A stretch of 64,000 nt of DNA from Rhodobacterales bacterium HKCCE3408 (GCA_015689705.1 WVSN01000003.1:62001-126000), one strand, 5' to 3'. Shown: positions 44,516 to 54,476, counted from the stretch's first letter. Numbers and translations: made by a program. Notes: a model not told the origin generated them from the sequence alone.

Positions 44516-47500
44516 ATGGGTCTGCAGAACGTATCGCTGAGTGACAGGTTCGACCTGGACAAGTCGCCTGTGCTGCTGAACGGCACCCAGGCGCTGGTCC
44601 GGCTGATGCTGATGCAGAAGGCCCGCGACAAGGCCGCCGGCCTGAACACCGCGGGATACGTGACCGGCTATCGCGGTTCGCCGCTTGGCGCCGTCGACAT
44701 GCAGATGACCCGCGCGCGCGACCACCTGACGGCCTCTGATATCGTGTTCCAGCCCGGCCTGAACGAAGATCTCGCCGCCACCTCGGTCTGGGGCAGCCAG
44801 CAGGCCGAGATGACGGGCGAGGGCAAATACGACGGCGTCTTCGCGCTCTGGTACGGCAAGGGGCCCGGCGTCGACCGCTCCGGCGACGTGATGCGGCACG
44901 CCAACATGGCCGGCACCTCGCCGCATGGCGGTGTCATCATGGCGATGGGCGACGACCACACGGGCGAGTCGTCGACAACGCTGCACCAGTCCGACTGGGC
45001 GCTGGTCGACGTGCACATGCCGGTCCTGTCGCCCACCGGCGTGCAGGAAATCCTCGATCTCGGCGCCTATGGCTACGCGCTCAGCCGCTATGCCGGCGTC
45101 TGGGTCGGTCTCAAGACCATGAAGGAGACGGTCGAGGCCACGAGCGTCGTCGACGGCAACCCGCACCGGATGTCCTTCGTCCTGCCGGACTTCCCGGTGC
45201 CGCCGGGCGGCTTCAACATCCGCCCCGGCGATGACCGTATCCCGCAGGAAGAACGCCTTCTCGGCCACAAGCGCTTCGCCGCCGAGGCCTTCGCGCGGGC
45301 CAACGGCATCGACAAGCGCGTTCTCGGCAAGCCGGGCGCCAAAATCGGTTTCGTCGCGGCGGGCAAGAACTGGATGGACCTCGTCCACGCGCTCGAACTC
45401 CTCGGCATCGATGCGGCCGAAGCGGAGCGGCTCGGGATCACGACCTACAAGGTCGCGCAGACCTGGCCGCTGGACATGCAGGGCTTCCACGACTGGGCCG
45501 AGGGGCTGGAGCTGATCGTCGTCGTCGAGGAAAAGCGCAAGCTGATCGAAGTGCAGGTCAAGGAGGCGATCTTCGACGACCGCCGCGGCCGGCGCGTCTA
45601 CGGCTACCGCAAGGGCGGCGGCGGCCCGATCCTGTTCCCGAGCCACTGGGCGCTCGATCCGCTCGACATCGCGCAGAAGCTTGGCGACATCCTGATCGAG
45701 GAAGGCCGGCGGACCGACCGCATCGAGGCCGGTATTGCCAAGGTGATCGAGGCCCGGCGCGCCGACAACGCCCCCGACATTGCGCAGCGCACGCCCTGGT
45801 TCTGCTCGGGCTGTCCGCACAACACCTCGACCCGCGTGCCCGAGGGCGCGCGCGGCGGCGCAGGGATTGGCTGCCACTTCATGGCGAAGTGGATGGACCG
45901 CAACACCGACGCCTTCACCCAGATGGGCGGCGAGGGCGCGAACTGGGTCGGGGAGGCACCGTTCTCGACCCGCAAGCACATCTTCCAGAACCTGGGCGAG
46001 GGCACCTACAACCACTCGGGCATCCTCGCCATCCGCCACGCGCTCGCCGCGGGCACGAACATCACCTACAAGATCCTGTTCAACGACGCGGTCGCCATGA
46101 CCGGCGGCCAGCACAACGAAGGCGATCTGGACCCGGCGCGGATCGCGCACGAGATTCAGGCGATGGGCGTGCAGAACATCGCGCTGGTCTACGACCCGAA
46201 GGAAGAGATTGACTGGTCGGCCTTCCCGAAGGGGATGCGCCGGCACGAGCGTGACGAGCTGATGACCGTACAGGAGGAGTTCCAGACGCTCCCCGGCGTC
46301 TCGGCCATCATCTACGTCCAGACCTGCGCGGCCGAGAAGCGGCGCCGGCGCAAGCGCGGCAAGTTCCCCGATCCCGACCGCCGGGTCTTCATCAACACCG
46401 ATGTCTGCGAGGGCTGCGGTGATTGCGGCGTGCAGTCGAACTGCGTCTCCATCGTCCCAGTCGAAACCGAGCTCGGGCGCAAGCGCGCCATCGACCAGTC
46501 GTCGTGCAACAAGGATTATTCCTGCCTCAAGGGCTTCTGCCCGTCCTTCGTGACGGTCGAGGGCGCGAAGATCCGCAAGCAGGCGACGGCCGAGGTCGAC
46601 GTGGGCCACCTGCCGATGCCGGAGCTGCCGGCCATCGACGGGACCTGGAACACCGTCGTGACCGGCGTGGGCGGCACCGGCGTCGTGACCATCGGCGCGG
46701 TGCTTGCGCAGGCGGCTCAGCTCGACGGCAAGGGCGCGGGCATGATCGAGATGGCGGGCCTGGCCCAGAAGGGCGGCGCGGTCTGGATCCATTTGCGGAT
46801 CGCCGACGCGCCCGATGACATCTCAGCCATCCGCGTCGCCACCGGCGAGGCCGACGCGATCATCGGTGGCGATCTCGTCGTCACGGCCGGCGCCAAGACG
46901 CTCGGCCTGATGACCACCGGCCGGACGGGGGCCGCGGTCAACAGCCACGAGATCATCACCGGCCAGTTCACCCGCGACCGGGAATTCCGCATTCCGGGGG
47001 GCGATCTGACGGTCGCGCTGCAGGCCCGCGTACGTGAAAAGCTCTCGCTCTTCGACGCGACGGAACTGTCCCGCGCACTGATGGGCGACTCGATCTACTC
47101 CAACATGATGGTGACCGGCGCGGCCTGGCAGATGGGCCTCCTTCCGCTCAGCCACGAGGCGATCCTGAAGGCGATCGAACTGAACGGTGCCGCGGTCGAG
47201 CGCAACCAGCGCGCCTTCGAGCTTGGCCGGTGGGCGGCGCTGAACCCCGCTGAGGCGGCGGAGATCCTGACGCCCAAGGTCGTGGCAATGCCGAAAAGCC
47301 TCGAGGAGAAGATCGCCTTCCGCGCCGATCACCTGACGAAATACCAGGGCGCGCGGCTTGCCCGGCGCTACCGCAGGCTCGTCGACGCCATCGCCGATCC
47401 GCGCCTGAAGGAGGCGGTGGCGAAGGGCTATCACAAGCTTCTCGCCTACAAGGACGAGTACGAGGTCGCGCGGCTGCATCTCGAAACCGAGGCGAAGGTC

Positions 47501-47923
47501 CGTTCCGAATTCGATGGCGACGTGAAACTCAGCTACCACCTCGCGCCCCCGTTCCTCGGCGGGACCGATGCCGCCGGGCGGCCGAAGAAGCGTGAGTTCG
47601 GCCCCTGGGTCGCGCGGCTCTGGAAGCCGATGGCGGCGATGCGCCAGCTCCGCGGCACCCCGCTCGACGTCTTCGGCTATTCCGCCGAACGCCGCGCCGA
47701 GCGCGAGGCGATCCGGCAATACGAGGCCGACATGGCCGAGATCCTGCCGAAGCTGACGGCAGCGACGAAGGGTGCCGTCGTGGCGCTGGCCGAACTGCCG
47801 CTGCAGATCCGCGGCTTCGGCCCTGTAAAGGCGCAGGCGGCCGAGAAGGCGGGCAGGCAGCGGGCCGATCTGCTCGCGCTGATCCGGGCCGGCGGCACTT
47901 CGAGCGCCGAAGCGGCCGAGTAA
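44516..47923 (+). CDS. Fused indolepyruvate ferredoxin oxidoreductase
   Basis: The product has 1135 residues, the fused alpha-beta form common in proteobacteria. It decarboxylates indolepyruvate and other aryl pyruvates to acyl-CoA using thiamine diphosphate, iron-sulfur clusters and ferredoxin. The N-terminal half has GYVTGYRGSPLGAVDMQ and PGLNEDLAATSVWGSQQAE. The thiamine region has FCSGCPHNTSTRVPEG and GGEGANWVGEAPF. Cysteine ligands start at Cys631 in DVCEGCGDCGVQSNC and continue through SSCNKDYSCLKGFCPS. The C-terminal gamma domain starts at NTVVTGVGGTGVVTIGAVL. The start at 44516 follows GGGAGGGCAAAT. A roughly 215-residue helical tail closes the protein. Confidence 0.93.
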   Translation: MGLQNVSLSDRFDLDKSPVLLNGTQALVRLMLMQKARDKAAGLNTAGYVTGYRGSPLGAVDMQMTRARDHLTASDIVFQPGLNEDLAATSVWGSQQAEMTGEGKYDGVFALWYGKGPGVDRSGDVMRHANMAGTSPHGGVIMAMGDDHTGESSTTLHQSDWALVDVHMPVLSPTGVQEILDLGAYGYALSRYAGVWVGLKTMKETVEATSVVDGNPHRMSFVLPDFPVPPGGFNIRPGDDRIPQEERLLGHKRFAAEAFARANGIDKRVLGKPGAKIGFVAAGKNWMDLVHALELLGIDAAEAERLGITTYKVAQTWPLDMQGFHDWAEGLELIVVVEEKRKLIEVQVKEAIFDDRRGRRVYGYRKGGGGPILFPSHWALDPLDIAQKLGDILIEEGRRTDRIEAGIAKVIEARRADNAPDIAQRTPWFCSGCPHNTSTRVPEGARGGAGIGCHFMAKWMDRNTDAFTQMGGEGANWVGEAPFSTRKHIFQNLGEGTYNHSGILAIRHALAAGTNITYKILFNDAVAMTGGQHNEGDLDPARIAHEIQAMGVQNIALVYDPKEEIDWSAFPKGMRRHERDELMTVQEEFQTLPGVSAIIYVQTCAAEKRRRRKRGKFPDPDRRVFINTDVCEGCGDCGVQSNCVSIVPVETELGRKRAIDQSSCNKDYSCLKGFCPSFVTVEGAKIRKQATAEVDVGHLPMPELPAIDGTWNTVVTGVGGTGVVTIGAVLAQAAQLDGKGAGMIEMAGLAQKGGAVWIHLRIADAPDDISAIRVATGEADAIIGGDLVVTAGAKTLGLMTTGRTGAAVNSHEIITGQFTRDREFRIPGGDLTVALQARVREKLSLFDATELSRALMGDSIYSNMMVTGAAWQMGLLPLSHEAILKAIELNGAAVERNQRAFELGRWAALNPAEAAEILTPKVVAMPKSLEEKIAFRADHLTKYQGARLARRYRRLVDAIADPRLKEAVAKGYHKLLAYKDEYEVARLHLETEAKVRSEFDGDVKLSYHLAPPFLGGTDAAGRPKKREFGPWVARLWKPMAAMRQLRGTPLDVFGYSAERRAEREAIRQYEADMAEILPKLTAATKGAVVALAELPLQIRGFGPVKAQAAEKAGRQRADLLALIRAGGTSSAEAAE

Positions 47924-47930
47924 CCCCGGC

Positions 47931-47992
47931 TTCTTCATCTTTCCCGAAATACTCCCGGGGGAGCGCGAGGGGGTGGACAACCCCCTCGCTCG
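47931..47992. repeat. Convergent-junction repeat element, copy 3 (variant)
   Basis: On the minus strand a ten-base hairpin (47980-47989 with 47965-47974, loop TGTCC) is followed by CTCCCCCGGGAGTATTT-CGGGAAAGATGAAG (47933-47963). The tail is a variant of copies 1 and 2: GAG instead of GAGG, and AAAGATGAAG instead of AAGCAAAG. It again fills the gap between two converging genes, here the oxidoreductase and tetR. Confidence 0.75.
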
Positions 47993-48001
47993 TGCCGCGG
48001 C

Positions 48002-48619
48002 CTACTTGTCCGGCGGAATGAGCCCGAGCCCGCGAAGGTAGATCCCGATCCCCGCCTCGAGCAGGTCTTCCGGCGGGAACGGGCTGCGCGAGCCTGGCGT
48101 GCCGCGGGCGAACAGCTCCACGACACCGTGGCTCATCGCCCAGATATGGGCCGAGAACATCGACGACGGCGGGCGCTTGTCGGGCGGGATATGCTCGGAC
48201 AGCGCCTCGGCGGCGCGTTCGAGGATCGCGCTCGAGCGCTGCGCGGCGGCGGTCAGTTCGGGGTTCTTGTTCGCCGAGATGCCGCTCTCGAACATCGCCA
48301 TGTAATGCCCCGGATGCTTCCGCGCGAAGGCGAGATAGGCCCGACCGGTGGCCTCGAACGCCTCGAGCGCCGAGGGTTTGCCGCCATTGTAGGCGTATTC
48401 CATCAGCTCGGCGAAGATCTCGTGGCCCTGCCGTGCGGCTTCCACGATCAGGTCCTCGCGGCCCTCGAAATGGCGATAGACCGCGGCCGGGGTGACGCCC
48501 GCGTTCTTCGCCGCCTCCGACAGGGTGAAGCCGGTCGGCCCCTTCTCCTCGATCAGATCTAGAGCGGCGTCGACCAGGGCCTGGCGCAGGTTGCCATGGT
48601 GGTACCCACGCTTAGCCAT
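48002..48619 (-). CDS. TetR-family regulator with WHG-type C-terminal domain
   Basis: The product has 205 residues. The DNA-binding helix-turn-helix is at about residues 31-53 ([24 protein letters not shown]). The start [22 protein letters not shown] and the C-terminal helices around [12 protein letters not shown] are typical of the WHG subgroup. Its start lies eight bases inside the end of ppk2, so both are made from one message with ppk2 first. The inducer is unknown, and no operator can be assigned. Confidence 0.92.
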   Translation of the reverse strand: MAKRGYHHGNLRQALVDAALDLIEEKGPTGFTLSEAAKNAGVTPAAVYRHFEGREDLIVEAARQGHEIFAELMEYAYNGGKPSALEAFEATGRAYLAFARKHPGHYMAMFESGISANKNPELTAAAQRSSAILERAAEALSEHIPPDKRPPSSMFSAHIWAMSHGVVELFARGTPGSRSPFPPEDLLEAGIGIYLRGLGLIPPDK

Positions 48620-49505
48620 GCGCCCCGCTATGACCGGAATCGGTCCAGAGCTCGGGGCCGCCGCAGATATCCGGGTCGGGCGTCCCGACGACGTCTTCGT
48701 CCTTTCCGGCGTAATCCTGTCCCGACAGGATGGCCCGGATCACCGCGATCCGGGCGCGGCGCTTGTCATCGGCGCGGATGACGGTCCAGGGCGCATGGGC
48801 GGTATGCCCGAGGCTCAGCGTCTCGGCGATGGCCTCGGAATATTCGTCCCACTTCTTCAGCCCCTCGACGTCGATCGAGCTCAGCTTCCACTGCTTCAGC
48901 GGGTCCTGCTCGCGGTCGAGGAACCGGCGCAGCTGTTCGGCCCGGCCGACATTGAGCCAGATCTTCGTCAGCGAGATGCCGTCGCGGACGACCATGCGTT
49001 CGAAATCCGGAAGCTGGCGGAAGAAGGTCTCGCGCTGCTCCGGCGTGCAGAAGCCGAAGACATGTTCGACCACGCCGCGATTGTACCAGGACCGGTCGAA
49101 CAGCCGGATCTCGCCCGACGCGGGCAGGTGCTGGATGTAGCGCTGGAAATACCACTGGCCGGCCTCGCGTTCGGTCGGCTTGGACAGCGCCACGACGCCC
49201 GCGACGCGCGGGTTCAGGTTCTCCCGCACGCGCTTGATCGAGCCGCCCTTGCCGGCGGCGTCCCGGCCTTCGAACAGCACCGCGACGCGGGCGCCGGTGT
49301 CGCGGACATGGCTCTGCCATTTCACGAGTTCGACCTGGAGCTTCTCCAGCGTGTCCTCGTAGTCGTCCTTGTCCATGCGTTCGTCGTAGGGAAAGGACTT
49401 GTCGAGCACCTCGTCCTTCTTCGCCTTCTCGATGGCTTTGCGCACGGGTTTCGGCGCGCCGTTCTCGAAATAGTCGCTGATCGCGCCGTCGAAGGGCAGT
49501 GTCAT
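48612..49505 (-). CDS. ppk2: Polyphosphate kinase 2 (PPK2 family)
   Basis: The product has 297 residues with one PPK2 domain. Walker A is GRDAAGKGG at residues 80-88, and Walker B is [13 protein letters not shown] at about 135-147, followed by the lid region. Single-domain enzymes of this size with [14 protein letters not shown] and [15 protein letters not shown] fit the class that uses polyphosphate to phosphorylate nucleoside diphosphates. It acts in the cytoplasm. The tetR gene overlaps its 3' end by eight bases. The start at 49505 gives [10 protein letters not shown]; the 51-base gap to the upstream hydrolase gene could contain a promoter. Confidence 0.94.
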   Translation of the reverse strand: MTLPFDGAISDYFENGAPKPVRKAIEKAKKDEVLDKSFPYDERMDKDDYEDTLEKLQVELVKWQSHVRDTGARVAVLFEGRDAAGKGGSIKRVRENLNPRVAGVVALSKPTEREAGQWYFQRYIQHLPASGEIRLFDRSWYNRGVVEHVFGFCTPEQRETFFRQLPDFERMVVRDGISLTKIWLNVGRAEQLRRFLDREQDPLKQWKLSSIDVEGLKKWDEYSEAIAETLSLGHTAHAPWTVIRADDKRRARIAVIRAILSGQDYAGKDEDVVGTPDPDICGGPELWTDSGHSGAHG

Positions 49506-49556
49506 GGTGCTGCTCGCCTGCCTTGTCCCTGTGGATACTATGGCGTCCCGCGCAAG

Positions 49557-50507
49557 CTAGCGCAATCCGGCCCGCCGGGCGAGGCGGTCGATCGCGGCGA
49601 CGACCTCGTCCTCGGCGGCATGGTGGGACATGTGTCCGACGCCCGGAAGCAGCGTCAGGTTGGCGTCCTGAAGCTGGTCGGCCAGCGGCACGGAATGGAC
49701 CTGTGCCGAGACGATGGTATCTGCGGTCCCGTGCAGGATCTCGGCCGGAACGGCGATCTCGGGATAGCGGCCGACCTGCGCCTCGATCTCGTCGAGGAGG
49801 TCGCGGCGTTCGAGCGCGTTTTCCCGCAGCGCGGAACGCCGCAGGCTGAGGCGCGGTCCGAAATGCTCGATGTAGCCCTCGGGCACCGGGTCGGGCTTGA
49901 AGATCTCCCGCATGGTGGCGTCGACCAGCGCATCCGGTACCCAGGCCGTCAGCAGCGGCACGAGGAGCGCGCGACCGGCGGCACTGGACAGGACGGTGTA
50001 GTAGGCGCCGATCCCGGTCGACCACGGGTTCGAGGCTGCGGAGACGAGGACCAGCCCGGCCTGCTCACCCGGTCTTGCCAGAGCCCAGGCCAGCGCGACC
50101 GCACCGCCGTAGGACTGGCCGAGGACGATCGGCTGTTCGATTCCGAGCGCGGCGGCCGCGGCGGCGAGGTGGTCGGCCTGCTGAGCGATCGACGCGCCCT
50201 CGGCGATGCGGTCCGAGTAGCCGAACCCGGGGCGGTCGAAGATGGTGACGCGGAACCGGCCGTCAAGCCGGCCGAGCATCGAATAGGTGAAGTCGTTCAC
50301 GCTGCCGGACGCGCCGTGGATCAGCACGATGTCAGGGCCGTCTCCGGCCATGACATAATGGACGCGGGCGCCGTTCACGGTCAGGAAGTCGCCGGCCGGC
50401 GGGTTCTCGGCGATGGCGAGCGCCTCGTTCCGGGCGGCCTGCCACCGCGTCGCCCCGGAGCCCAGAAGGGCAATCAGGACGATTGCGACGATCAGTTTGA
50501 GGATCAA
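49557..50507 (-). CDS. Alpha/beta hydrolase with N-terminal membrane anchor
   Basis: The product has 316 residues. An N-terminal hydrophobic segment ([16 protein letters not shown]) anchors or exports it. The hydrolase core shows the oxyanion HGASGS at 64-69, the nucleophile Ser132 in [11 protein letters not shown], an acid in HGTADTIVS and His in GVGHMSHH. The substrate is unknown; it resembles the epoxide hydrolase/haloperoxidase branch. The start is TTG at 50507, overlapping the metA stop as TTGA; no ATG gives the anchor segment. It follows metA in the same operon but shows no link to methionine synthesis. Confidence 0.85.
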   Translation of the reverse strand: MILKLIVAIVLIALLGSGATRWQAARNEALAIAENPPAGDFLTVNGARVHYVMAGDGPDIVLIHGASGSVNDFTYSMLGRLDGRFRVTIFDRPGFGYSDRIAEGASIAQQADHLAAAAAALGIEQPIVLGQSYGGAVALAWALARPGEQAGLVLVSAASNPWSTGIGAYYTVLSSAAGRALLVPLLTAWVPDALVDATMREIFKPDPVPEGYIEHFGPRLSLRRSALRENALERRDLLDEIEAQVGRYPEIAVPAEILHGTADTIVSAQVHSVPLADQLQDANLTLLPGVGHMSHHAAEDEVVAAIDRLARRAGLR

Positions 50508-51427
50508 CGCCCGATTTCCCGGAGGTCGAAGGGCGTGGACTGGTAGATCTCGTTGATCCAGTTGCCGTAGAGCAGGTGCGCATGGCTGCGCCAGCGGTTC
50601 ATAGGCCGCCGGGTGGGATCGTTCTCCGGATAATAGTTCACCGGCACCGCGATGGGCGAGCCACCCGCGACGTCCCTGTCGTATTCCTCTTTCAGCGTGA
50701 AGCTGTCGTATTCGAAATGATTGAAAACGTAGAGCGCCCGGTGGTCCGGATCCTGCACGAGGGCCGGGCCGACCTCGTCCGAGGCGATAAGCGTGATGAG
50801 CCCCGGCACGGCGTCGATCTCGTGCTGGCGCATCTCGGTCCAGCGGCTGACCGGGATCAGAACATCGTCGGAGAATCCGCGCAGATAGGGCGACGCCGGT
50901 GCAAGGTTCTGATGGCGGAAGCAACCGAAGGCCTTCCCCGGCAACATGTGTTTCGGCACGCCGTGGAAATGGTTGATCATCGCCATGCCGCCCCAACAGA
51001 CGCCGAAGGTCGACTGCACATGGCCCTGGGTCCATTCGAAGACCTGGGTCAGCTCGTCCCAGTAGGTCACCTCCTCGAAGGGCAGGTGTTCGATCGGGGC
51101 GCCGGTGATGATCAGGCCGTCGAACTTCTCTCCGGTCTCGGCCACCTCGGCGAAGGGGCGATAAAACGCCTCCATGTGCTCGGCCGCAGTGTTCTTCGAC
51201 TGGTGCTCGCTCATCCGGATGAGCTGGAAGTCGATCTGTAGCGGCGTGGCGCCGATCAGCCGGGCGAACTGCGTCTCGGTCTGGATCTTCTTCGGCATCA
51301 GGTTGAGCAGGCCGATGCGCAGCGGGCGGATGTCCTGCCGCGAGGCGCGCATTTCGCCCATGACCATCACGCCCTCGGCCTCAAGCTGGCCGAATGCGGG
51401 AAGATTCTCGGGCAAAGTGATCGGCAT
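50504..51427 (-). CDS. metA: Homoserine O-acyltransferase MetA, probably acetyl-CoA specific
   Basis: The product has 307 residues and activates homoserine in methionine synthesis. The catalytic Cys144 is in [12 protein letters not shown], and the His-Glu pair is in VFNHFEYDS. At the acyl-CoA specificity position the sequence is [14 protein letters not shown], with Glu where Escherichia coli has Gly. Enzymes with Glu here use acetyl-CoA rather than succinyl-CoA, so this is predicted to be an acetyltransferase despite its MetA family membership. No S-adenosylmethionine riboswitch can be recognised in the short upstream gap. The stop overlaps the hydrolase start. Confidence 0.94.
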   Translation of the reverse strand: MPITLPENLPAFGQLEAEGVMVMGEMRASRQDIRPLRIGLLNLMPKKIQTETQFARLIGATPLQIDFQLIRMSEHQSKNTAAEHMEAFYRPFAEVAETGEKFDGLIITGAPIEHLPFEEVTYWDELTQVFEWTQGHVQSTFGVCWGGMAMINHFHGVPKHMLPGKAFGCFRHQNLAPASPYLRGFSDDVLIPVSRWTEMRQHEIDAVPGLITLIASDEVGPALVQDPDHRALYVFNHFEYDSFTLKEEYDRDVAGGSPIAVPVNYYPENDPTRRPMNRWRSHAHLLYGNWINEIYQSTPFDLREIGR

Positions 51428-51456
51428 GGCGCGCTATCCCTTGGCGAAAGGCGGAT

Positions 51457-52335
51457 TTAAGCCGCTTCGGCCCGCCTGCCAAGGGCATCGGCCACAAGCT
51501 GCGTCACGTCCGCGGCATCCCGCACGGCCGCCATTTCGTCCAGCGTGACCGACACGCCCCAGTTCCGCGCCATGGCGGCATAAAGCGGATCGCGCTGTTC
51601 GATGGCGACCGCATAGGCGTGCCGCACGAAGTCGTCCGGATCAACGTCGCCTTCTTCGACGTTGTTTTCCTTCAGGTATTCCTCCCAGACCGGCACAAGC
51701 ATCTCGGGCCGGTAGTACATCGGTTTGGGCGATTTCCGGAACCGGCGGATCAGCTCTTCGCGATGGGCCGCATCGCCTTCGATCCAGACCATGAGGGTCG
51801 ATTGGGCGAGCGTCGTCAGCACTTCGTCCTGCGGGTCGTCGGGATTGACCACTTCGCAGATCGAGCCGCCGGTATCGGCGATGAAGTGCGGGTAACCATA
51901 GAGATCGCGGGCGCGAGAGATGAAGGACGGCGTATCCAGAAGCGCGTTGATCTCCGCCCGGCGGTGCAGGGCCTGCCGGCGGAGGTATTCCTCGAACGGC
52001 AGGCCGCCCTTGGACGGATCGCCCGGCTTGCCGAGATAGGTGGACAGCGGAGCGAGGTTCTCGAACGTGATGTTCGAGCCGATATAGATCGAATCCGACC
52101 GCAGAAGCTCGGCCAGGAACGGCACCTGCATCGCCTGAAGCTTCAGGTTGTCGGTGATGTGTTCGCCCATGTAGGCGGTGCCGATGCGGTAGTCGATCGA
52201 GTAGTGAAACCAGTCACCCGCATCGCGCAGCAGCTTGGCTGCGCGCGTCTTGCCAAGCCCCGACATGCCGAAGACCAGCAGGTGCTTTTCGGGCGCGTCC
52301 AGCCAGGCGCGCGGGCTGTCGTAGATCAGGCGCAT
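51457..52335 (-). CDS. Uncharacterised P-loop ATPase/kinase-like protein
   Basis: The product has 292 residues. A Walker A motif GMSGLGKT at residues 23-30 follows a strand HLLVFG, as in small kinases and ATPases. Downstream are HYSIDYRIGTAYMGEHI, a possible Walker B or acceptor region DLYGYPHFIADTGGSICEV with a Thr-Gly-Gly loop, and MVWIEGDAAHREELIRRF. No known family is identified with confidence; a nucleotide or small-molecule kinase is possible. It is encoded 29 bases upstream of metA on the same strand. A short GCGG/CCGC hairpin lies at its stop. Confidence 0.8.
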   Translation of the reverse strand: MRLIYDSPRAWLDAPEKHLLVFGMSGLGKTRAAKLLRDAGDWFHYSIDYRIGTAYMGEHITDNLKLQAMQVPFLAELLRSDSIYIGSNITFENLAPLSTYLGKPGDPSKGGLPFEEYLRRQALHRRAEINALLDTPSFISRARDLYGYPHFIADTGGSICEVVNPDDPQDEVLTTLAQSTLMVWIEGDAAHREELIRRFRKSPKPMYYRPEMLVPVWEEYLKENNVEEGDVDPDDFVRHAYAVAIEQRDPLYAAMARNWGVSVTLDEMAAVRDAADVTQLVADALGRRAEAA

Positions 52336-52364
52336 TGGGTCTGTCCCCGTGGTTTTCGGGGGGT

Positions 52365-53291
52365 TTACCTTGGTCGGCGCAAGCGCGCACCCGGAATTTT
52401 CGCAGCGAAGACCCGGCCGTCGAGGACGAGAAGGCCAAGCGCGATCAACGCGAAGCCCGCAAAGGCCGACGGTGCCAGGCGTTCATGGAGGACGGCCGCG
52501 CCAAGGAGGATCGCGACGGGCGGGATCAGGAGCGTGACGAGCATCGCGTTGCCCGAGCCCGCGACGCGCAGGATCCGGTAGTAGAGCAGATAGGCCACCG
52601 AAGTCCCGATGACCGAGAAATAGCCGATGGCGAGCCAGGTCGCCGGCAGGGCGGGCATGACGGGCGCACCGTCGACGAGCCGGGCCAGCGGCAGGAGCAG
52701 GAGGCTCGACCCCGTCAGCATCCCGGCCGCGGCGACTTCCGGGTCGAGCTGGCTCAGCTGTGCCCGCGCCCAGGACGCTGCGATGGCGTAACTGAGCGTG
52801 CCGCCGATCACGGCGAGCTGCGCGAGCGACCGGAGGTCGAGGCCGGACAGCGCGGACGGGCCGATGGCGACGACGACGCCACCGAAGGCAATGGCGACGC
52901 CGGTCGCGCGCCGGAAGGTCAGCCGTTCGTCCCGGAAGGCTATGGCGGCGACGAGGACGCCGAAGACGGCCGTCGTCGCGTTCAGGATGGCCGTCAGCCC
53001 GGTCTCGATGAATTGCTGGCCCCAGGCCATGAGGCCGAAGGGGATCGCGTTGTTGAGTGCGCCCATGACGAGGAACGCGCTCCAGACGCGGGCCTGTTTC
53101 GGCACCGGCAGACCTGTCCAGAGCACATAGGCCCAGAGGATCAGGCAGGCCCAGAACACCCGGTGCGCGACCAGTGTCATCACCGGCAGTTCGCCGAGCG
53201 CAACCTTGATCGACAGGAACGATGCGCCCCAGATCAGCGCGAGAAGCGCGATCTCGATCCAGGCGCGGGGGGTGAGGACGGGCGGTGGCAT
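52365..53291 (-). CDS. DMT-superfamily (EamA) transporter, first copy
   Basis: The product has 308 residues with ten predicted membrane segments arranged as two EamA repeats. Typical landmarks are ALIWGASFLSIKVALGELP near the N-terminus, AHRVFWACLILW, QFIETGLTAILNATTAVFGVL and the second-repeat GTSVAYLLYYRILRVAGSGNA. It is likely an inner membrane exporter or importer of metabolites, with no basis for naming a substrate. The start at 53291 gives a normal N-terminus. It is separated by 29 bases from the P-loop gene downstream. Confidence 0.92.
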   Translation of the reverse strand: MPPPVLTPRAWIEIALLALIWGASFLSIKVALGELPVMTLVAHRVFWACLILWAYVLWTGLPVPKQARVWSAFLVMGALNNAIPFGLMAWGQQFIETGLTAILNATTAVFGVLVAAIAFRDERLTFRRATGVAIAFGGVVVAIGPSALSGLDLRSLAQLAVIGGTLSYAIAASWARAQLSQLDPEVAAAGMLTGSSLLLLPLARLVDGAPVMPALPATWLAIGYFSVIGTSVAYLLYYRILRVAGSGNAMLVTLLIPPVAILLGAAVLHERLAPSAFAGFALIALGLLVLDGRVFAAKIPGARLRRPR

Positions 53292-53340
53292 GTGCGTGTC
53301 ATGGCAGGGTGCCGCACGCTTCGCGACCCGGAAAATGCGA

Positions 53341-53369
53341 AACCCCCGCGCCGGTCGGGCGCGGGGGTT
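53341..53369 (-). terminator. Terminator-like hairpin after the FadL-like porin gene
   Basis: AACCCCCGCGCC at 53341-53352 pairs perfectly with GGCGCGGGGGTT at 53358-53369 around a five-base loop. On the minus strand it is followed by TCGCATTTTCC, a weak T tract. It lies 24 bases past the porin stop and should separate that gene from the transporter gene downstream. Confidence 0.75.
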
Positions 53370-53393
53370 CGGAACTGGCCGTGATGGCCGGTG

Positions 53394-54476
53394 TCAGAAG
53401 CTCATGCCGATGGTCACGCCGGCGGCGATGTAGTCGTTGTCGCTGAAATCCGCACCGATGCTCGTGGTCACGTTTCCGACGATGCCATACTGCATCCCGG
53501 CCGTGATCTCGACGCCGTTGGCCATCGCGTAGGTGCCGCCAAGGCCGATGGCCATCCGGCCGTCAGTCGGGCCGAGGTTGGAGTTCACCGAGTTGATCTC
53601 GGGCTCGTACAGCACCGACAGAGCACCGGAGAATTCGTCGCTGAAGCGGCGGCCGACGCCGATCGTGTAGGTGATGTAGTCGTCACGGTACTCGACGAGC
53701 GGAGAGCCGACGGCGGTAACATAACCGTCCGGAGCAATCTCGAACGCGGTCCAGTCGACCCACCGGATCGAGCCGAACAGGAGCGTGTCTTCTGCGATCC
53801 CCGACTGCGCTTCCAGCATGACGGACTGGGGAACCGTCACATCCAAAGGCGAGCTGCCGGAGAACGGGCCGATGCCACCTTCCGTGGCCGTCAGGTCGTG
53901 GGTGTATTCCGAGTTGTAGGTCAGCGCGACGCGCAGTGCGATGTCCGGGATCTCGTAGGCAACGCCCAGGACGTAACCGAGAGCGGTGTCGGTGTCCGTC
54001 GACAGGGTGTACCCGGCACCAACGGCCGGCAGGTTCACATCGCCGCCGATCCGGGCGACGCGCGCACCGCCGTAGATCGAGAAATTGGACGGGAATTCGT
54101 AGCGGAGAAGCGCGGTCATGCTGTCGGCGCGCAGCTCGGCCGTGGTACCGGCGAGCGGGTACAAACCTCCGGCAGGGTAGCTCACGTCCGCACCGATGTG
54201 GTTCTCGAGAACCAGCGCGAAGGACAGCTCGTCAGTGATGTCCTGGCGGTAGCGCAGGGACAGGTTGTTGTATCCGGGGATCACGTCGCCCGAGCTGACC
54301 GTGCCACCGCCGACGGTGCCCGACGTATTCGGGAACACGCGGCTGAAGCTCAGCTCGGCGTAGGTGCCTTCCTCGAACAGGATCGACATCGACTGACTGG
54401 AGCGCTCGATGCCGCCGGCCTGCGCGATCGCGGTCGTCGCCAGAAACGCTGCCGCGGTGTAGGTGAATTTTTTCAT
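53394..54476 (-). CDS. OmpP1/FadL/TodX-family outer membrane protein
   Basis: The product has 360 residues with a signal peptide (MKKFTYTAAAFLATTAIAQA). The mature part is made of alternating strands and ends with Phe (TIGMSF), as outer membrane barrels do. The N-terminal plug pattern GGIERSSQSMSILFEEGTYAELSFS and the LRYRQDITDELSFALVLENHIGADVSY stretch fit the FadL family, which passes hydrophobic compounds such as fatty acids or aromatics. It is shorter than enteric FadL. Codon use is somewhat less G+C-biased, as is common for abundant outer membrane proteins. The start has GGGAGGGACAGTGAC upstream. Confidence 0.88.
   Translation of the reverse strand: MKKFTYTAAAFLATTAIAQAGGIERSSQSMSILFEEGTYAELSFSRVFPNTSGTVGGGTVSSGDVIPGYNNLSLRYRQDITDELSFALVLENHIGADVSYPAGGLYPLAGTTAELRADSMTALLRYEFPSNFSIYGGARVARIGGDVNLPAVGAGYTLSTDTDTALGYVLGVAYEIPDIALRVALTYNSEYTHDLTATEGGIGPFSGSSPLDVTVPQSVMLEAQSGIAEDTLLFGSIRWVDWTAFEIAPDGYVTAVGSPLVEYRDDYITYTIGVGRRFSDEFSGALSVLYEPEINSVNSNLGPTDGRMAIGLGGTYAMANGVEITAGMQYGIVGNVTTSIGADFSDNDYIAAGVTIGMSF

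Noticed and set aside
51428..51470. S-adenosylmethionine riboswitch upstream of metA
   Set aside because: Only 29 bases separate the upstream stop and metA, and the SAM-II pattern (GATTTAA loop with downstream CTAAA-type pairing) is not found; the short GCGG/CCGC hairpin is too small.
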